Assembly (NCBI GenBank): GCA_041687095.1
Contig: JAWLCQ010000018.1
Coordinates: forward strand, 1 to 45,660
Reading direction: 5' to 3'
DNA length: 45,660 nt
Source of the DNA: JAWLCQ01 sp041687095
GTDB taxonomy: Bacteria; Planctomycetota; Phycisphaerae; SM23-33
Both the position numbers and the translations under genes were made by a program. Below the pieces are notes generated by a model. The model was not told where the DNA came from, searched no databases, and saw nothing but the letters and a program-made list of their open reading frames with translations. Positions 15,807-24,357 of this stretch are shown here, in pieces; within the stretch, counting starts at the first letter, position 1, and every line of letters begins with the position of its first letter.

Positions 15807-17161
15807 TCGCGAACCGCACCATCCTCTGCTTCGCCAGCGGGTACGACGCCCCGCCCACGAGCAAGCACCACGTCATGCACCGCCTCGCCGAGCGGAACGT
15901 GGTCCTGTGGGTGAACTACCACGCCTCCCGCACGCCCACCGCCTCCGCCGCGGACGCTCGCGCGGTCCTCGGCAAGCTCCGCCGCATCGCCGGGGGGCTG
16001 CGAACCGTACGGCCCGGCCTGCACGTCCTCACGCCCTTCGCCCTCCCGCTGCCCACGCAGCCGTGGGCGCGGGCGCTGAACCGCCGCCTGCTGCTCGCCC
16101 AGATCCGCTCCGCCCTCCGCCGCGTCCAGCGCGGGCCGCTCCAGGTCTGGTCCTTCGCCCCCGACGTGGGATACCTGCTGAACGACCTGCGGGCGGAACG
16201 GTCCCTGTACTACTGTGTGGACGACTTCGCGAGCTTCTCGGGCTACGACCGCCAACAGGTCCTCCGCGACGAGCGCGAACTCATCGCCCGCTGCGACCTC
16301 GTCGTCACCACGTCGCAGCCGCTGCAGGACGCCAAGGCCCCGCTGCACCCGCGGACGGTCCTGGTCCCCCACGGGGTGGACTGGGAGCACTTCGCCGCCG
16401 CCGTCCGCCAGGATCTGCCCGAGCCCCCCGAACTCGCCGCCATCCCCCGGCCGCGGCTGGGGTTCTTCGGGCTCCTCCGCGACTGGGTGGACCTGGACCT
16501 CCTCGCCGCCGCCGCGCGCGAGCGGCGCGACTGGCACTTCGTCCTGCTGGGCGAGGCCCAGCAGTCGCTCGCCGCCTGGCGCGCGGTCCCGAACCTGCAC
16601 TTCCTGGGCCGCAAGCCCTACGCCGATCTGCCCGCGTACTGCCGCGCGTTCGACGTCGGCCTCATCCCCTTCGCTGTCAACGACCTCACCCGCTCGGTGA
16701 ACCCCATCAAGCTCCGCGAGTACCTCGCCGCCGGGCTGCCCGTGGTCTCCACGCCCATGCCCGAGGTGCAGCGGGTGGCGGAGGAGCTGGCTGGCAGCGT
16801 GGCACGGGCGTCCCGCCCGTGTGTCGCAGGGGCATCCTGCCCCTGCTCCGGAGAGCACGGGCAGGATGCCCGTGCGACGCATGGGCAAGATGCCCATGCC
16901 ACACATGGGCGAGACGCCCATGCCACGCCGGCGGCGCCCCCGCCCGTGCGCCTCGCCGACTCGCCCCCCGCCCTCATCGCCGCCGTCGAGGCGTTCCTCC
17001 GCGAGGACCGCGACGATCCCTCAGCGCGTCTGCACCGCAGCGAGAGCATGCGCCCCGACGGCTGGGCCGCCCGGGTCGACCGCATCGGCGAACTGCTGAT
17101 GGGCGACGCGTCGTCGAACGCCCCCGGAAGCGAGCCGGGATGCAGGGGATGCAAGGGATGA
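15803..17161 (+). CDS. Glycosyltransferase with an in-frame repeat insertion
   Basis: The protein is 452 residues. Residues 1-330 look like a normal GT-B enzyme of the TuaH/WcaI type: 'CFASGYDAPPTSKHHVMHRLAE', 'YYCVDDFASFSGYD', 'LVVTTSQPLQDAK', 'VPHGVDWEHF', 'LGFFGLLRDWVDLDLL', and the acceptor loop 'LIPFAVNDLTRSVNPIKLREYLAAGLPVVSTPMPEV'. Residues about 332-378 are encoded by the GGCACGGGC-family palindrome and read as Cys/His/Ala-rich sequence ('ARASRPC', 'HGQDARATHGRDAHAT'). The normal C-terminal helices resume after it ('LIAAVEAFLRED'). The very end ('GCRGCKG') is another repeat. It overlaps the preceding gene by ATGA. The insertion lies near the end of the donor domain, so activity may be kept. 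Confidence 0.85.
   Translation: MIANRTILCFASGYDAPPTSKHHVMHRLAERNVVLWVNYHASRTPTASAADARAVLGKLRRIAGGLRTVRPGLHVLTPFALPLPTQPWARALNRRLLLAQIRSALRRVQRGPLQVWSFAPDVGYLLNDLRAERSLYYCVDDFASFSGYDRQQVLRDERELIARCDLVVTTSQPLQDAKAPLHPRTVLVPHGVDWEHFAAAVRQDLPEPPELAAIPRPRLGFFGLLRDWVDLDLLAAAARERRDWHFVLLGEAQQSLAAWRAVPNLHFLGRKPYADLPAYCRAFDVGLIPFAVNDLTRSVNPIKLREYLAAGLPVVSTPMPEVQRVAEELAGSVARASRPCVAGASCPCSGEHGQDARATHGQDAHATHGRDAHATPAAPPPVRLADSPPALIAAVEAFLREDRDDPSARLHRSESMRPDGWAARVDRIGELLMGDASSNAPGSEPGCRGCKG
16798..16927. repeat. GGCACGGGC-family palindrome inside a GT gene
   Basis: About 130 bases carry the words GTGGCACGGGCGTCCCGCCC, CACGGGCAGGATGCCCGTG and GGGCGAGACGCCCATGCCAC seen in the intergenic copies at 4316 and 35768. 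It keeps the host frame open. No obvious short target duplication flanks it. Confidence 0.9.
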
Positions 17162-17208
17162 GGCGACAGCACTCCCCATTCCCCCCATCCCCTGCATCCC
17201 TGCTCTCC
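17138..17208. repeat. GGGATGCAGGGGATG hairpin repeat
   Basis: GGGATGCAGGGGATGCAAGG on the left is complementary to CATCCCCTGCATCCC on the right, giving a strong hairpin across the end of the GT gene (its stop codon TGA at 17159-17161 lies inside). A matching hairpin occurs at about 27036-27115 and half of one at about 20640-20660. Confidence 0.85.
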
Positions 17209-17249
17209 GCAGGGAAGGGCGGAGGGGCTTGCCCGCGGGGAGGCCGGCG

Positions 17250-18839
17250 ATGAGCAAGGTGCGGATCTACGCCCGCAACCTGCTGGCCAACTGGATCGGC
17301 CACGCGGCGAACCTGCTGGTGGCGTTCTTCCTTCTGCCGTTCGTGCTGCACTCGCTGGGGGGGGAGCGGTACGGGCTGTGGTCGCTGCTGGTGACGCTGA
17401 CGGGCTACATGGGCGTGCTGGACCTGGGGATCCGCGCGAGCACGGGGCGGCACGTGATCGTGTACATCGCCCGCGGGGAGCACGAGCTGTGCAACGCCAC
17501 CGTCCGCGCGAGCCTGGGATTTTTCTCGCTCATCGGGCTGCTGCTGGTGGGGGCGGGGCTGGGGCTGGGATACCTGTTCCCCGAGATGTTCGCCAACGTC
17601 CCCGAGTCCTTCCGCCCGCTGGCCATGCTCCTGCTGCCGCTGCTGGCGGTGAACGTCTGGATCACCGCCGTCGCCACCGTCTTCTCCTCCGTCCTCGCCG
17701 CCCACGACCGCTACGACCTCGTGCAGGCCGTGAACCTCGCCATGCTCACCGTCCGCACCGCCGGGACCGTGGTGGTGCTGTCCCTGGGGTGGGGGCTGGT
17801 GGGCCTGGCGAGCGTGACGGTGGGGGCGACGCTCCTGGCGGGGGCGGGCAACTGGGCGCTGGCCCATCGGGTGTACCGCCCGCTGCGCTCGCGGCCGCTG
17901 TCGCTTTCGCGCGAGCGCCTGCGCGAGCTGATGGGCTACGGGGTGGCCGCCTTCGTGGCGGGGGCGGCGTACCGCGTGATCCACTACACGGACCTCGTGA
18001 TCGTCGGGGCGACGATGGACGTCGGGCTCCCCGTCGCCGTCTACTCCGTGGGGGCCATGCCCATCACGTACCTCTGGGGGTTCCTGACGCACATCCCCGA
18101 GACGCTCTTCCCCCCGACCCAACGCGCCGCCGCCCGCGCCGAGAACCACTACGTCCGCATCCTCTGTGTGCGGCAGATCCGCTTCTCGCTGCTGATCGGC
18201 CTGCCCGTGTTCCTGGGCTTCATCTTCTTCGGGCGCGAGTTCCTCCGCCTGTGGGTGGGGGAGGGCTTCACCGACGCCTGGGACGTCCTGGCCCTCCTGT
18301 CGGGGGCGTACGCGCTGGCGCTGCTGACGGCGACGCTGACGCCGACGCTGTCGGCCGTGGGGCACGTGCGGTTCAACATGGTCCTCGCCGTCGCCGAGGC
18401 CGCCGTCAACCTCGCCCTGTCGCTCGTGTTCGTGCTGGTCCTGGGCTGGGGGCTGGCGGGCGTGGCGGGGGGGACGCTGGCGGCGGTGCTGGTGGTCCGC
18501 ATGGGCATCTACCTCCCGCTGGCCATCCGCCTGCTGGGGATCTCCCCGGGCATGTTCGCCCGCATGGTCATCGCCCGCGCGGTGGCGGGGGGGGCGGTGA
18601 TGTCCGCCTTCTGCTACGTCGTCCACGAACTGCTGCCCAGCGGCACGTGGCCGCTCTTCGCCCTCCGCGCCGCGACCGCGGGTTCGCTGTGCCTGCTCAC
18701 CGGCTGGTTCCTCATGCTCTCCCCCGAGGGCCGCCGCAAGGCCCTCGACGCCCTGGCCCGCATCGTCGGCCGACCTGCACCCGCGAATTCCGAAGAGGGA
18801 GCGGGGGTGGACGCAGATGAAGCAAAGGGCAAAAGGTAG
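17250..18839 (+). CDS. Wzx-like polysaccharide flippase (MATE/MVF superfamily)
   Basis: The protein is about 529 residues with roughly 12-14 hydrophobic helices, starting 'NLLANWIGHAANLLVAFFLLPFVLHSLGGERYGLWSLL', which is the usual N-terminal signature of polysaccharide transporters: substrate translocation across the inner membrane. Later parts such as 'MGYGVAAFVAGAAYRVIHYTDLVIVGATMD' (start of the second bundle) fit the same fold. The ATG at 17250 is preceded by GGGGAGG six bases upstream, so I prefer it over the start at 17229. The C-terminal residues 'GVDADEAKGKR' are encoded by a GACGCAGATGAA-type repeat. Confidence 0.92.
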   Translation: MSKVRIYARNLLANWIGHAANLLVAFFLLPFVLHSLGGERYGLWSLLVTLTGYMGVLDLGIRASTGRHVIVYIARGEHELCNATVRASLGFFSLIGLLLVGAGLGLGYLFPEMFANVPESFRPLAMLLLPLLAVNVWITAVATVFSSVLAAHDRYDLVQAVNLAMLTVRTAGTVVVLSLGWGLVGLASVTVGATLLAGAGNWALAHRVYRPLRSRPLSLSRERLRELMGYGVAAFVAGAAYRVIHYTDLVIVGATMDVGLPVAVYSVGAMPITYLWGFLTHIPETLFPPTQRAAARAENHYVRILCVRQIRFSLLIGLPVFLGFIFFGREFLRLWVGEGFTDAWDVLALLSGAYALALLTATLTPTLSAVGHVRFNMVLAVAEAAVNLALSLVFVLVLGWGLAGVAGGTLAAVLVVRMGIYLPLAIRLLGISPGMFARMVIARAVAGGAVMSAFCYVVHELLPSGTWPLFALRAATAGSLCLLTGWFLMLSPEGRRKALDALARIVGRPAPANSEEGAGVDADEAKGKR

Positions 18840-18990
18840 GGCGTGCAGAGGGCGGAGCGAAGCGCAGAGGGTAGGGCGTGCAGAGGGCGGAGCGAAGCGC
18901 AGCCCTCTGCGCGCGGGAACCCGCGTCCCGCGCGCAAGCGTCTCCGCTGCGCTGCGACGCTTGCGCGCCCTACGGGACTGCGGCGGATCG
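18838..18990. repeat. Direct repeat pair and palindromes after the flippase
   Basis: TAGGGCGTGCAGAGGGCGGA and the following GCGAAGCGCAG occur twice in direct order (18838-18867 and 18872-18901). They are followed by GCGCGCGGGAACCCGCGTCC-type palindromes. No gene is present between 18840 and 19042. Confidence 0.8.
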
Positions 18991-19005
18991 CCTCGGTCCC
19001 GCGTG

Positions 19006-19015
19006 CCGATAACGG
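19006..19015 (+). promoter_or_regulatory. CCGATAACGG motif upstream of the double methyltransferase
   Basis: The 10-mer is an inverted repeat of CCG around ATAA. It lies 27 bases before the ATG at 19043 and is followed by TATCAT-type hexamers at 19016-19021 and 19036-19041. The identical 10-mer occurs at 25495-25504 before the O-antigen ligase-like gene, and CGTTATCGG (its near reverse complement) at 8103-8111 before the Wza-like gene. An operator or promoter element shared by parts of the locus is possible. Confidence 0.35.
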
Positions 19016-19042
19016 TATCATGGACGCTTGGTCGGTATCATC

Positions 19043-20713
19043 ATGAGCAGATTCTCGCTGAGGCAATTCGTCTTCGAACAGCACTGCGTGCCGTGGAAGG
19101 TGCGGCTGGCGGTGCGGCGGCTGCTGCCGTGGCAGTGGCGGAGGACGCTGCGCCATGGGCGGGTGAACCTCAACACGCCCCAGTCGATGGATGAACGCTA
19201 CGCCGGGCTCGGGGACGACTTCCGCTCGATGGAGAACCTCTACGCCCGCATCCTGCCGCTCGTCCCGCCCACCGGGCGGCTGCTCGACGTGGGGTGCGGG
19301 ATCGGTGTGCTGCTGCGGCGGGTCCGCGAGCATCGCCCCGCCCTCGACCTGCAGGGGGCCGACTTCTCCCTCGTCGCCGTCCAACGCACGCAGGCGTACG
19401 GCTTCCCCGCCCGCGTCGCCGTCCTGCCCCACGTGCCCTGCGGGGACGCGGAGTTCGACTGCGTGGTGAGCACGGAGGTGCTGGAGCACCTCGACGACCC
19501 CGCGGCGGCCGTGCGGACGTTCGCCCGGATCCTCCGCCCGGGCGGGACGCTCATCGTCTCGGTCCCCAAGGACATGGGCCCCGACCACTGCGACGAGCAC
19601 GTCCAGGACTTCACCGCCGACTCCCTCGAGTGCCTCCTGCGAGGGAACGGGTTCACCGTCCGGTCCATCGAGGAGATCGTCCGCGAACCGCAGCGGTGCG
19701 ACGCGAAGTCGTTCCTGGCGGTGGCGATGGCGGGGGGCGAACCCTTCTCCCCTGGGGGAGAAGATGTCCCGAGCGAAGTCGAGGGACAGATGAGGGGGGG
19801 GCGGGAGGCGGGAGAGGAGTCTCACGCAAAGGCGCAAAGGCGCAAAGGGGGAGAGGAACTGGAGAGCAACCCCCTAGTCCCTTGTGCCTATTGCCTAGTG
19901 CCTTCCTACACTCGCGACTACTACGCCGGCCGCTCGCGCCACCCCATGTGGCGGGTGGAGGCGGACCTGTACCGCGCGCTGGCGGGCGGGTGCGCCCGCG
20001 GGACGGTGGTGGACCTGGGGTGCGGGTGCGGGACGCTGCTGGCGGAGCTTTCGCCCGCGAGGGGCATCGGGATCGACGCGAACCCGCAGGCCCTGGACCT
20101 CGCGCGGTCGCTGCACCCGCGCCTGGAGTTCCGCGTCGGTGATGCGGGGCAGCCCGATCTGCCCGCGGGCTCGGTGGACTGCGTGACGGCGATGCACGTC
20201 CTGGAGCACCTGGACGATCCGGCGGCGGCGATGCGGGCGTGGGGGCGGCTGCTGAAACCGGGCGGGCGGCTGATCCTCACCACCCCCAACGCTGCCTTCT
20301 CCCACCCCGAGGAGTTCAACGATCCTGACCACCGCCGCCTGCTCCACGGTCCCGAGCTTCGCGAGCTGGCGATGGGGGCGGGGCTGCGGGTGCGGAAGTG
20401 CTTCAGCGTGGGCGCGTGGGGCGTGCGGAAGTGCCCGCTGCTCTGGCGCTTCCAGGGCCCCTTCAACCGCCTCCGCCTGCCCCCGCTGCCCGGTCTGCGG
20501 TGGCGGGGGCAGTCGCTGGTCCTCTGCGCGGAGTTGGCTACTGCCTCTCGGGAAAGCAAACGACATGGGTGCCACGGCTGCGCTGTCCGCAGCCGTGCTG
20601 CCGGGAAGGACACGGCTGCGGACGGCGCAGCCGTGGCACCCTGCATCCCCTGCATCCCCGCCCGTCCGAAGGGAAGCACCGGGACCGACGCGGGATCGGA
20701 GGGCGGGCGATGA
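19043..20713 (+). CDS. Double SAM-dependent methyltransferase with repeat-derived linker and tail
   Basis: The protein is 556 residues with two class I methyltransferase domains. Domain 1: 'LLDVGCGIGVLLRRV' (motif I about 80-94) and 'FDCVVSTEVLEHLDDP' (138-153). Domain 2: 'VVDLGCGCGTLLAEL' (about 322-336) and 'VDCVTAMHVLEHLDDP'. Residues about 232-290 join them and are encoded by several interspersed repeats (CTCCCCTGGGGGAGA palindrome, GGCGCAAA units, and a CCTAGTGCC tract). Residues about 502-556 are again repeat-encoded (palindrome at 20564-20640 and CATCCCCTGCATCCC). Both domains probably methylate EPS sugars, or one may act on lipid-linked intermediates. The ATG at 19043 is chosen over a TTG at 19028. 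It overlaps the next gene by ATGA. Confidence 0.88.
   Translation: MSRFSLRQFVFEQHCVPWKVRLAVRRLLPWQWRRTLRHGRVNLNTPQSMDERYAGLGDDFRSMENLYARILPLVPPTGRLLDVGCGIGVLLRRVREHRPALDLQGADFSLVAVQRTQAYGFPARVAVLPHVPCGDAEFDCVVSTEVLEHLDDPAAAVRTFARILRPGGTLIVSVPKDMGPDHCDEHVQDFTADSLECLLRGNGFTVRSIEEIVREPQRCDAKSFLAVAMAGGEPFSPGGEDVPSEVEGQMRGGREAGEESHAKAQRRKGGEELESNPLVPCAYCLVPSYTRDYYAGRSRHPMWRVEADLYRALAGGCARGTVVDLGCGCGTLLAELSPARGIGIDANPQALDLARSLHPRLEFRVGDAGQPDLPAGSVDCVTAMHVLEHLDDPAAAMRAWGRLLKPGGRLILTTPNAAFSHPEEFNDPDHRRLLHGPELRELAMGAGLRVRKCFSVGAWGVRKCPLLWRFQGPFNRLRLPPLPGLRWRGQSLVLCAELATASRESKRHGCHGCAVRSRAAGKDTAADGAAVAPCIPCIPARPKGSTGTDAGSEGGR
20564..20660. repeat. GGTGCCACGGCTGCGC palindrome at a gene end
   Basis: GGGTGCCACGGCTGCGC is matched in reverse complement by GCGCAGCCGTGGCACCC about 60 bases on. 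The same element appears at about 28464-28540 inside the double GT gene. Both copies are translated in frame as Cys/Ala-rich peptide. Confidence 0.88.
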
Positions 20714-21837
20714 GGGTCTGTGTGGATGCGCGGACGATCTATCGGGGGGTGCGGAGGGGGACGGGCAAGAACCTCATCGACCTGTACCGCGGCCTCGCCC
20801 GCGAGCGGCCGACGTGGCAGTTCACCATGCTCCATCGCGGGCAGGGCGTGGATGATCCGTTCGCGGACCTGCCCAACGTGACGTCGCGGGCGATCGACAT
20901 GCCCGGGGACCGCTGGGACCTGTGGGAACGGCTCCGCCTGCCGTGGGCGGTGCGCTGCGAGCGGGCGGACATCCTGCACTGCCCCGCCAACACCGCCCCC
21001 CGCTGGATCCCGCGCCCGACCCGCCTGGTGGTGACCGTCCACGACCTCGTCCCGCTGGACTTTTCTCCCCCGCGAGAAGGGCGGGAGTGGGCGAGGCGGG
21101 TGGGCGCCGGGGCGCGGAGGGCCGCCCGTGTGATCACCCCCAGCGAGTACAGCCGTCAGCGAATCGTCGATGCGCTGGGCGTTTCAGCCGATAAGGTAGT
21201 TGTAAACCCGTGGGCCCCGGACGGGTCGCTGCAGCGCGTGAGCGACCGCGCGGACCTTGCCCGGGTGCGGGCGGAGTACGGTCTGGAGCCCGATGTTCCA
21301 TACGTCCTGGGCTTCGGGGCCGCCGACCCGCGGAAGAACACCGAGCGCGTCCTGCTCGCGTGGGCGGGTCTGGACGCGGCGCTCCGCGAGCGCAGTTGCC
21401 TGCTGCTGGTGGGCATCCAGGGCGCGGCGCTGCTGCGCCTGCGGGAGCGGGCGCGCGAGTTGGGCCTCGGCGGCAGTTGCGTCCTGGCGGGCTTCGCCCC
21501 GGAGGCGGACGTCCCGGTGCTGCTCAGCGGGGCGGCGATGCTGTGCTACCCGTCGCTCGCCGAGGGCTTCGGGCTGCCCATCGTCGACGCCTTCCGCTGC
21601 CGGACGCCCGTCCTGACGAGCAACCGCACCTCGCTGCCCGAGGTCGCCGCCGACGCGGCCGTCCTGGTGGACCCCGAGAGCGTCGAGGAGATCCGCGACG
21701 GGTTGGCGAGGCTGCTGACGGACGACGAACTGCGAGCGGACCTGGTGCGCCGCGGCGCCGAACGGTGCGTCCGCTACACCTGGGACGCCTGCGTGCGGAC
21801 GGTCGCGAACGTGTTTGAGAGCGTGCATGAGCATTGA
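20710..21837 (+). CDS. GT4-family glycosyltransferase
   Basis: This 375-residue enzyme has the standard GT-B/GT4 plan: an N-terminal acceptor domain ('VCVDARTIYRGVRRGTGKNLIDLYRGL'), 'LVVTVHDLVPLDF' and 'RVITPSEYSRQRIVD' before the hinge, then a donor domain with 'YVLGFGAADPRKNTERVLLAW' and the E-x7-E motif in 'YPSLAEGFGLPIVDAFRCRTPVLTSNRTSLPEV'. It would add one hexose or deoxyhexose of the EPS unit. The start at 20710 overlaps the stop of the methyltransferase. It overlaps the next gene by 11 bases. Confidence 0.93.
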   Translation: MRVCVDARTIYRGVRRGTGKNLIDLYRGLARERPTWQFTMLHRGQGVDDPFADLPNVTSRAIDMPGDRWDLWERLRLPWAVRCERADILHCPANTAPRWIPRPTRLVVTVHDLVPLDFSPPREGREWARRVGAGARRAARVITPSEYSRQRIVDALGVSADKVVVNPWAPDGSLQRVSDRADLARVRAEYGLEPDVPYVLGFGAADPRKNTERVLLAWAGLDAALRERSCLLLVGIQGAALLRLRERARELGLGGSCVLAGFAPEADVPVLLSGAAMLCYPSLAEGFGLPIVDAFRCRTPVLTSNRTSLPEVAADAAVLVDPESVEEIRDGLARLLTDDELRADLVRRGAERCVRYTWDACVRTVANVFESVHEH

Positions 21838-22957
21838 CCCGCAATACGACTGCCGACACTTCCTCGGGGATCGCCCGTGCGCCTTGGGCGAGCGCTGCCG
21901 CTGCGCCCACTGCTCGCCCATGGGCACGCGGGTGCTGATCATCAAGCTCGCCGCCCTCGGGGACGTCGTCCGCACCGCCTGCCTGCTCCCCACGCTCCAC
22001 CGCGCGTTCGACCCCGTGCACGTCACGTGGGTCTCCACCCGCAGCGGGATCGAGGCGCTGCGGGACCATCCGGACGTGGACTGCCTCGTCGAGTTCAACT
22101 CCGAAGGGACGCTGCTGCTCACCCAGCAGGAGTTCGACCTGGTCCTGTCGCTCGACAAGGAACCCGCCCCCGCCGCCCTGTGCAACGCCGTTCGCAGCGC
22201 GGACAAGCGGGGCATGGGCCTGTCACGCTTCGGGACCGTAGGTCCGGTGAACGAGGCGGCGAATGAGTACTTCCTGCTCGGGCTCGACGACGAGGCGAAG
22301 TTCCACCGCAACACCAAGAGCTACCCGCAACTCATCCACGAAGCCGTCGGCCTCCCGTATACCCGCGAACCCTACCGCCTGCACTTCAGCGAGCCCGACG
22401 GGGAGCACGCGCGGGCGCTGTTCGCCCCGTGGCGGGCGCTGTCGGACGGGGCGGTCATCGGGGTCAACACGGGCGGGGGGAAGGTCTTCGCGAACAAGGC
22501 GCCCTCCCCGCCGCGATGGGTGGAGATCTGCCGCCTGCTGCTGCAGCGCGGGCACACCGTGGTGCTGCTGGGGGGCGAGGGCGAACTGGCGACGAACGAG
22601 TGGATCGCGCGGCAGTTCGATCGCGGGGTGTACAACGCGGGCAACGGGCACAGCGTCCCCCAGTTCGTCGCCATCGTCGACCAGTGCGACGCGGTGGTCA
22701 CGGGCGACACGCTCGCCCTCCACCTCGCCGTCGCCCGCTCCGTCCCCGTCGTCGCCCTCTTCGGGCCCACGTGCGAGCAGGAGATCGACCTGTTCGGCCG
22801 CGGGCGCAAGGTCCTCACGCCCCTGGACTGCGCCCCCTGCTACCGCCGCTCCTGCCCCCGCACGCCCAGTTGCATGGACGCCATCGCCCCCTCCGACGTC
22901 GCCGACACGCTCGACCGCGTCCTGAGCGAGTGCGGCGTGCGCGAGCCGCGGACATGA
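21827..22957 (+). CDS. GT9-family (heptosyltransferase-like) glycosyltransferase with Cys-rich N-terminus
   Basis: The protein is 376 residues. After an N-terminal Cys/His-rich segment (Cys 9, 18, 24, 26, 29 and His 11, 28) comes a GT9 core: 'VLIIKLAALGDVVRTACLLPTL', 'VTWVSTRSGIEALRDHP', 'VIGVNTGGGKVFANK', 'HTVVLLGGEGE', and the donor site 'VVTGDTLALHLAVARSVPVVALFGPTCEQEIDL'. GT9 enzymes add ADP-heptoses or related sugars; the sugar here is unknown. The Cys cluster looks like a metal site and is absent from E. coli WaaC/WaaF. ATG at 21827 is preferred over TTG at 21815. The end overlaps the next gene by ATGA. Confidence 0.9.
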   Translation: MSIDPQYDCRHFLGDRPCALGERCRCAHCSPMGTRVLIIKLAALGDVVRTACLLPTLHRAFDPVHVTWVSTRSGIEALRDHPDVDCLVEFNSEGTLLLTQQEFDLVLSLDKEPAPAALCNAVRSADKRGMGLSRFGTVGPVNEAANEYFLLGLDDEAKFHRNTKSYPQLIHEAVGLPYTREPYRLHFSEPDGEHARALFAPWRALSDGAVIGVNTGGGKVFANKAPSPPRWVEICRLLLQRGHTVVLLGGEGELATNEWIARQFDRGVYNAGNGHSVPQFVAIVDQCDAVVTGDTLALHLAVARSVPVVALFGPTCEQEIDLFGRGRKVLTPLDCAPCYRRSCPRTPSCMDAIAPSDVADTLDRVLSECGVREPRT

Positions 22958-24165
22958 GGTGGCTCGTCGCGACTTACCGGTTCCCGTTTCCCCTCACGCA
23001 CGGGTCGTGGCTGCGGACGTACCACCTGCTCCGCTCGCTCGTTCAACTCGGGGACGCGGTGGGGCTCGTCGCCTACCCCGCGCCCGCGGACGCCCGCGCG
23101 GTGTACGAGGACGCGGGGATCGAACTGCTGGACGGGCCCGCGCACGACCCGCCCCGCCAGGGCCGCGGGCGCTGCCGGCTGAGCCCGCACGCGCATGACG
23201 CGGCCCTGTCGGCCGCCGTCGCGCAGCACGCCCCGAGCGCCGACGCGGTCCTGCTCGTTCGCGAGCCCGCCCTCCAGTACGCCCCCGACGCCCGCCGCGC
23301 CCCCCGCGTGCTGGTGGACATGGTGGACGACCCGGCGGTGGAGCGGGCGAGCTTCGGCGATGGCCGCTCGGGCGACGCCTCGTGGATCCACGCCCTGCGC
23401 CTCCGCATGGGCGAGAAACGCTACGAGCGGACGTACGCCCACGCCGTGGACGCCTTCGCCTTCACCACCGACGTCGACGCGGGAGCGTTCGCGAAGCGTC
23501 ATCCCGCAGCGCGGTGCGAGGTCGTGCCCAACGGGGTGGACGTGGAACGGTTCCGCCCGATGGACGCGGTGGGCGGGCCTTCGGATGCCAGGACGGTCGT
23601 CTTCGTCGGGAACCTCGCGCATCGCCCTAACGCGGACGCCGCGCAGTGGCTGCTGCAGGAGATCGCTCCACGGGTGTGGAGGACGCATCCCGACGCGCGG
23701 TTCCGCATCGTGGGGCCCAACCCGCCCGCGGACCTGCTCGCCCTGCGAAGCGAGCGGGTGGACGTGACGGGCGAGGTGGCGGACGTGCGGGAGCACGTGG
23801 CGCCCGCGGCCGTCGTGTCGTGCCCGATGCGGAGCGGGACGGGGATCAAGAACAAGCTGCTGGAGGCGTGGGCGATGGGGCGGGCGGTCGTGGCGACGCG
23901 GAGGGCGACGCAGGCGATCCCCGCGATCGACGACGAGAACCTGCTGCTCGGTGAGGCCCCCGCCGCCCACGCCGCCGCCATCGTCCGCCTCCTCGACGAC
24001 GCGGACCTTCGGGACCGCCTCGGGGCGGCGGGGCGGAAGGTGGTGGAGGAACGCTTCACCTGGCGAATCGCCGCCCAACGCCTCCGCACGCTGGCGGCGA
24101 CCCATCCTCCCGGAGGCAGTGGTATCGAGGCATTCCAGAGAATCAGCGGGGATGAACGCAGATGA
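22954..24165 (+). CDS. GT4-type glycosyltransferase
   Basis: This 403-residue enzyme starts 'MRWLVATYRFPFPLTHGSWLRTYHLL', like the exosortase-EPS GT at 14565, and has the GT-B donor half: 'VVPNGVDVERFRP', 'TVVFVGNLAHRPNADAAQWLL', 'RFRIVGPNP', 'GEVADVREHVAPAAVVSCPMRSGTGIKNKLLEAWAMGRAVVAT'. It is probably a distant paralog of that gene. The final residues 'RISGDERR' and the TGA come from a GATGAACGCAGATGA repeat unit, as at 15806. An ATGA overlap couples its start to the GT9 gene. Confidence 0.92.
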   Translation: MRWLVATYRFPFPLTHGSWLRTYHLLRSLVQLGDAVGLVAYPAPADARAVYEDAGIELLDGPAHDPPRQGRGRCRLSPHAHDAALSAAVAQHAPSADAVLLVREPALQYAPDARRAPRVLVDMVDDPAVERASFGDGRSGDASWIHALRLRMGEKRYERTYAHAVDAFAFTTDVDAGAFAKRHPAARCEVVPNGVDVERFRPMDAVGGPSDARTVVFVGNLAHRPNADAAQWLLQEIAPRVWRTHPDARFRIVGPNPPADLLALRSERVDVTGEVADVREHVAPAAVVSCPMRSGTGIKNKLLEAWAMGRAVVATRRATQAIPAIDDENLLLGEAPAAHAAAIVRLLDDADLRDRLGAAGRKVVEERFTWRIAAQRLRTLAATHPPGGSGIEAFQRISGDERR

Positions 24166-24287
24166 ACGCAGATTCGACAAACCAGAGGTCCCGGGCCCCG
24201 CAGGATGCGAGCGATTCGCGGAGCCCCTACGCTTCCAGCCTTCCTGCCGTTCTCTCATCTGTGTTCATCTGCGTTCATCCCCGCAGC
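24147..24287. repeat. GCGGGGATGAACGCAGATGA inverted-repeat element
   Basis: GCGGGGATGAACGCAGATGA at about 24148 is mirrored by TCATCTGCGTTCATCCCCGC at about 24266-24285, so the element is bounded by arms of about 27 bases and covers the end of the GT gene and most of the gap before the radical SAM gene. No gene lies in the remaining gap to 24357. Confidence 0.85.
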
Positions 24288-24357
24288 CTTTCGGGCTGTG
24301 CAGAGGACGCCGCCCCCGGAGGAGATCCGTTGGAACTGCTCGCGAGAGGATCGCCTG

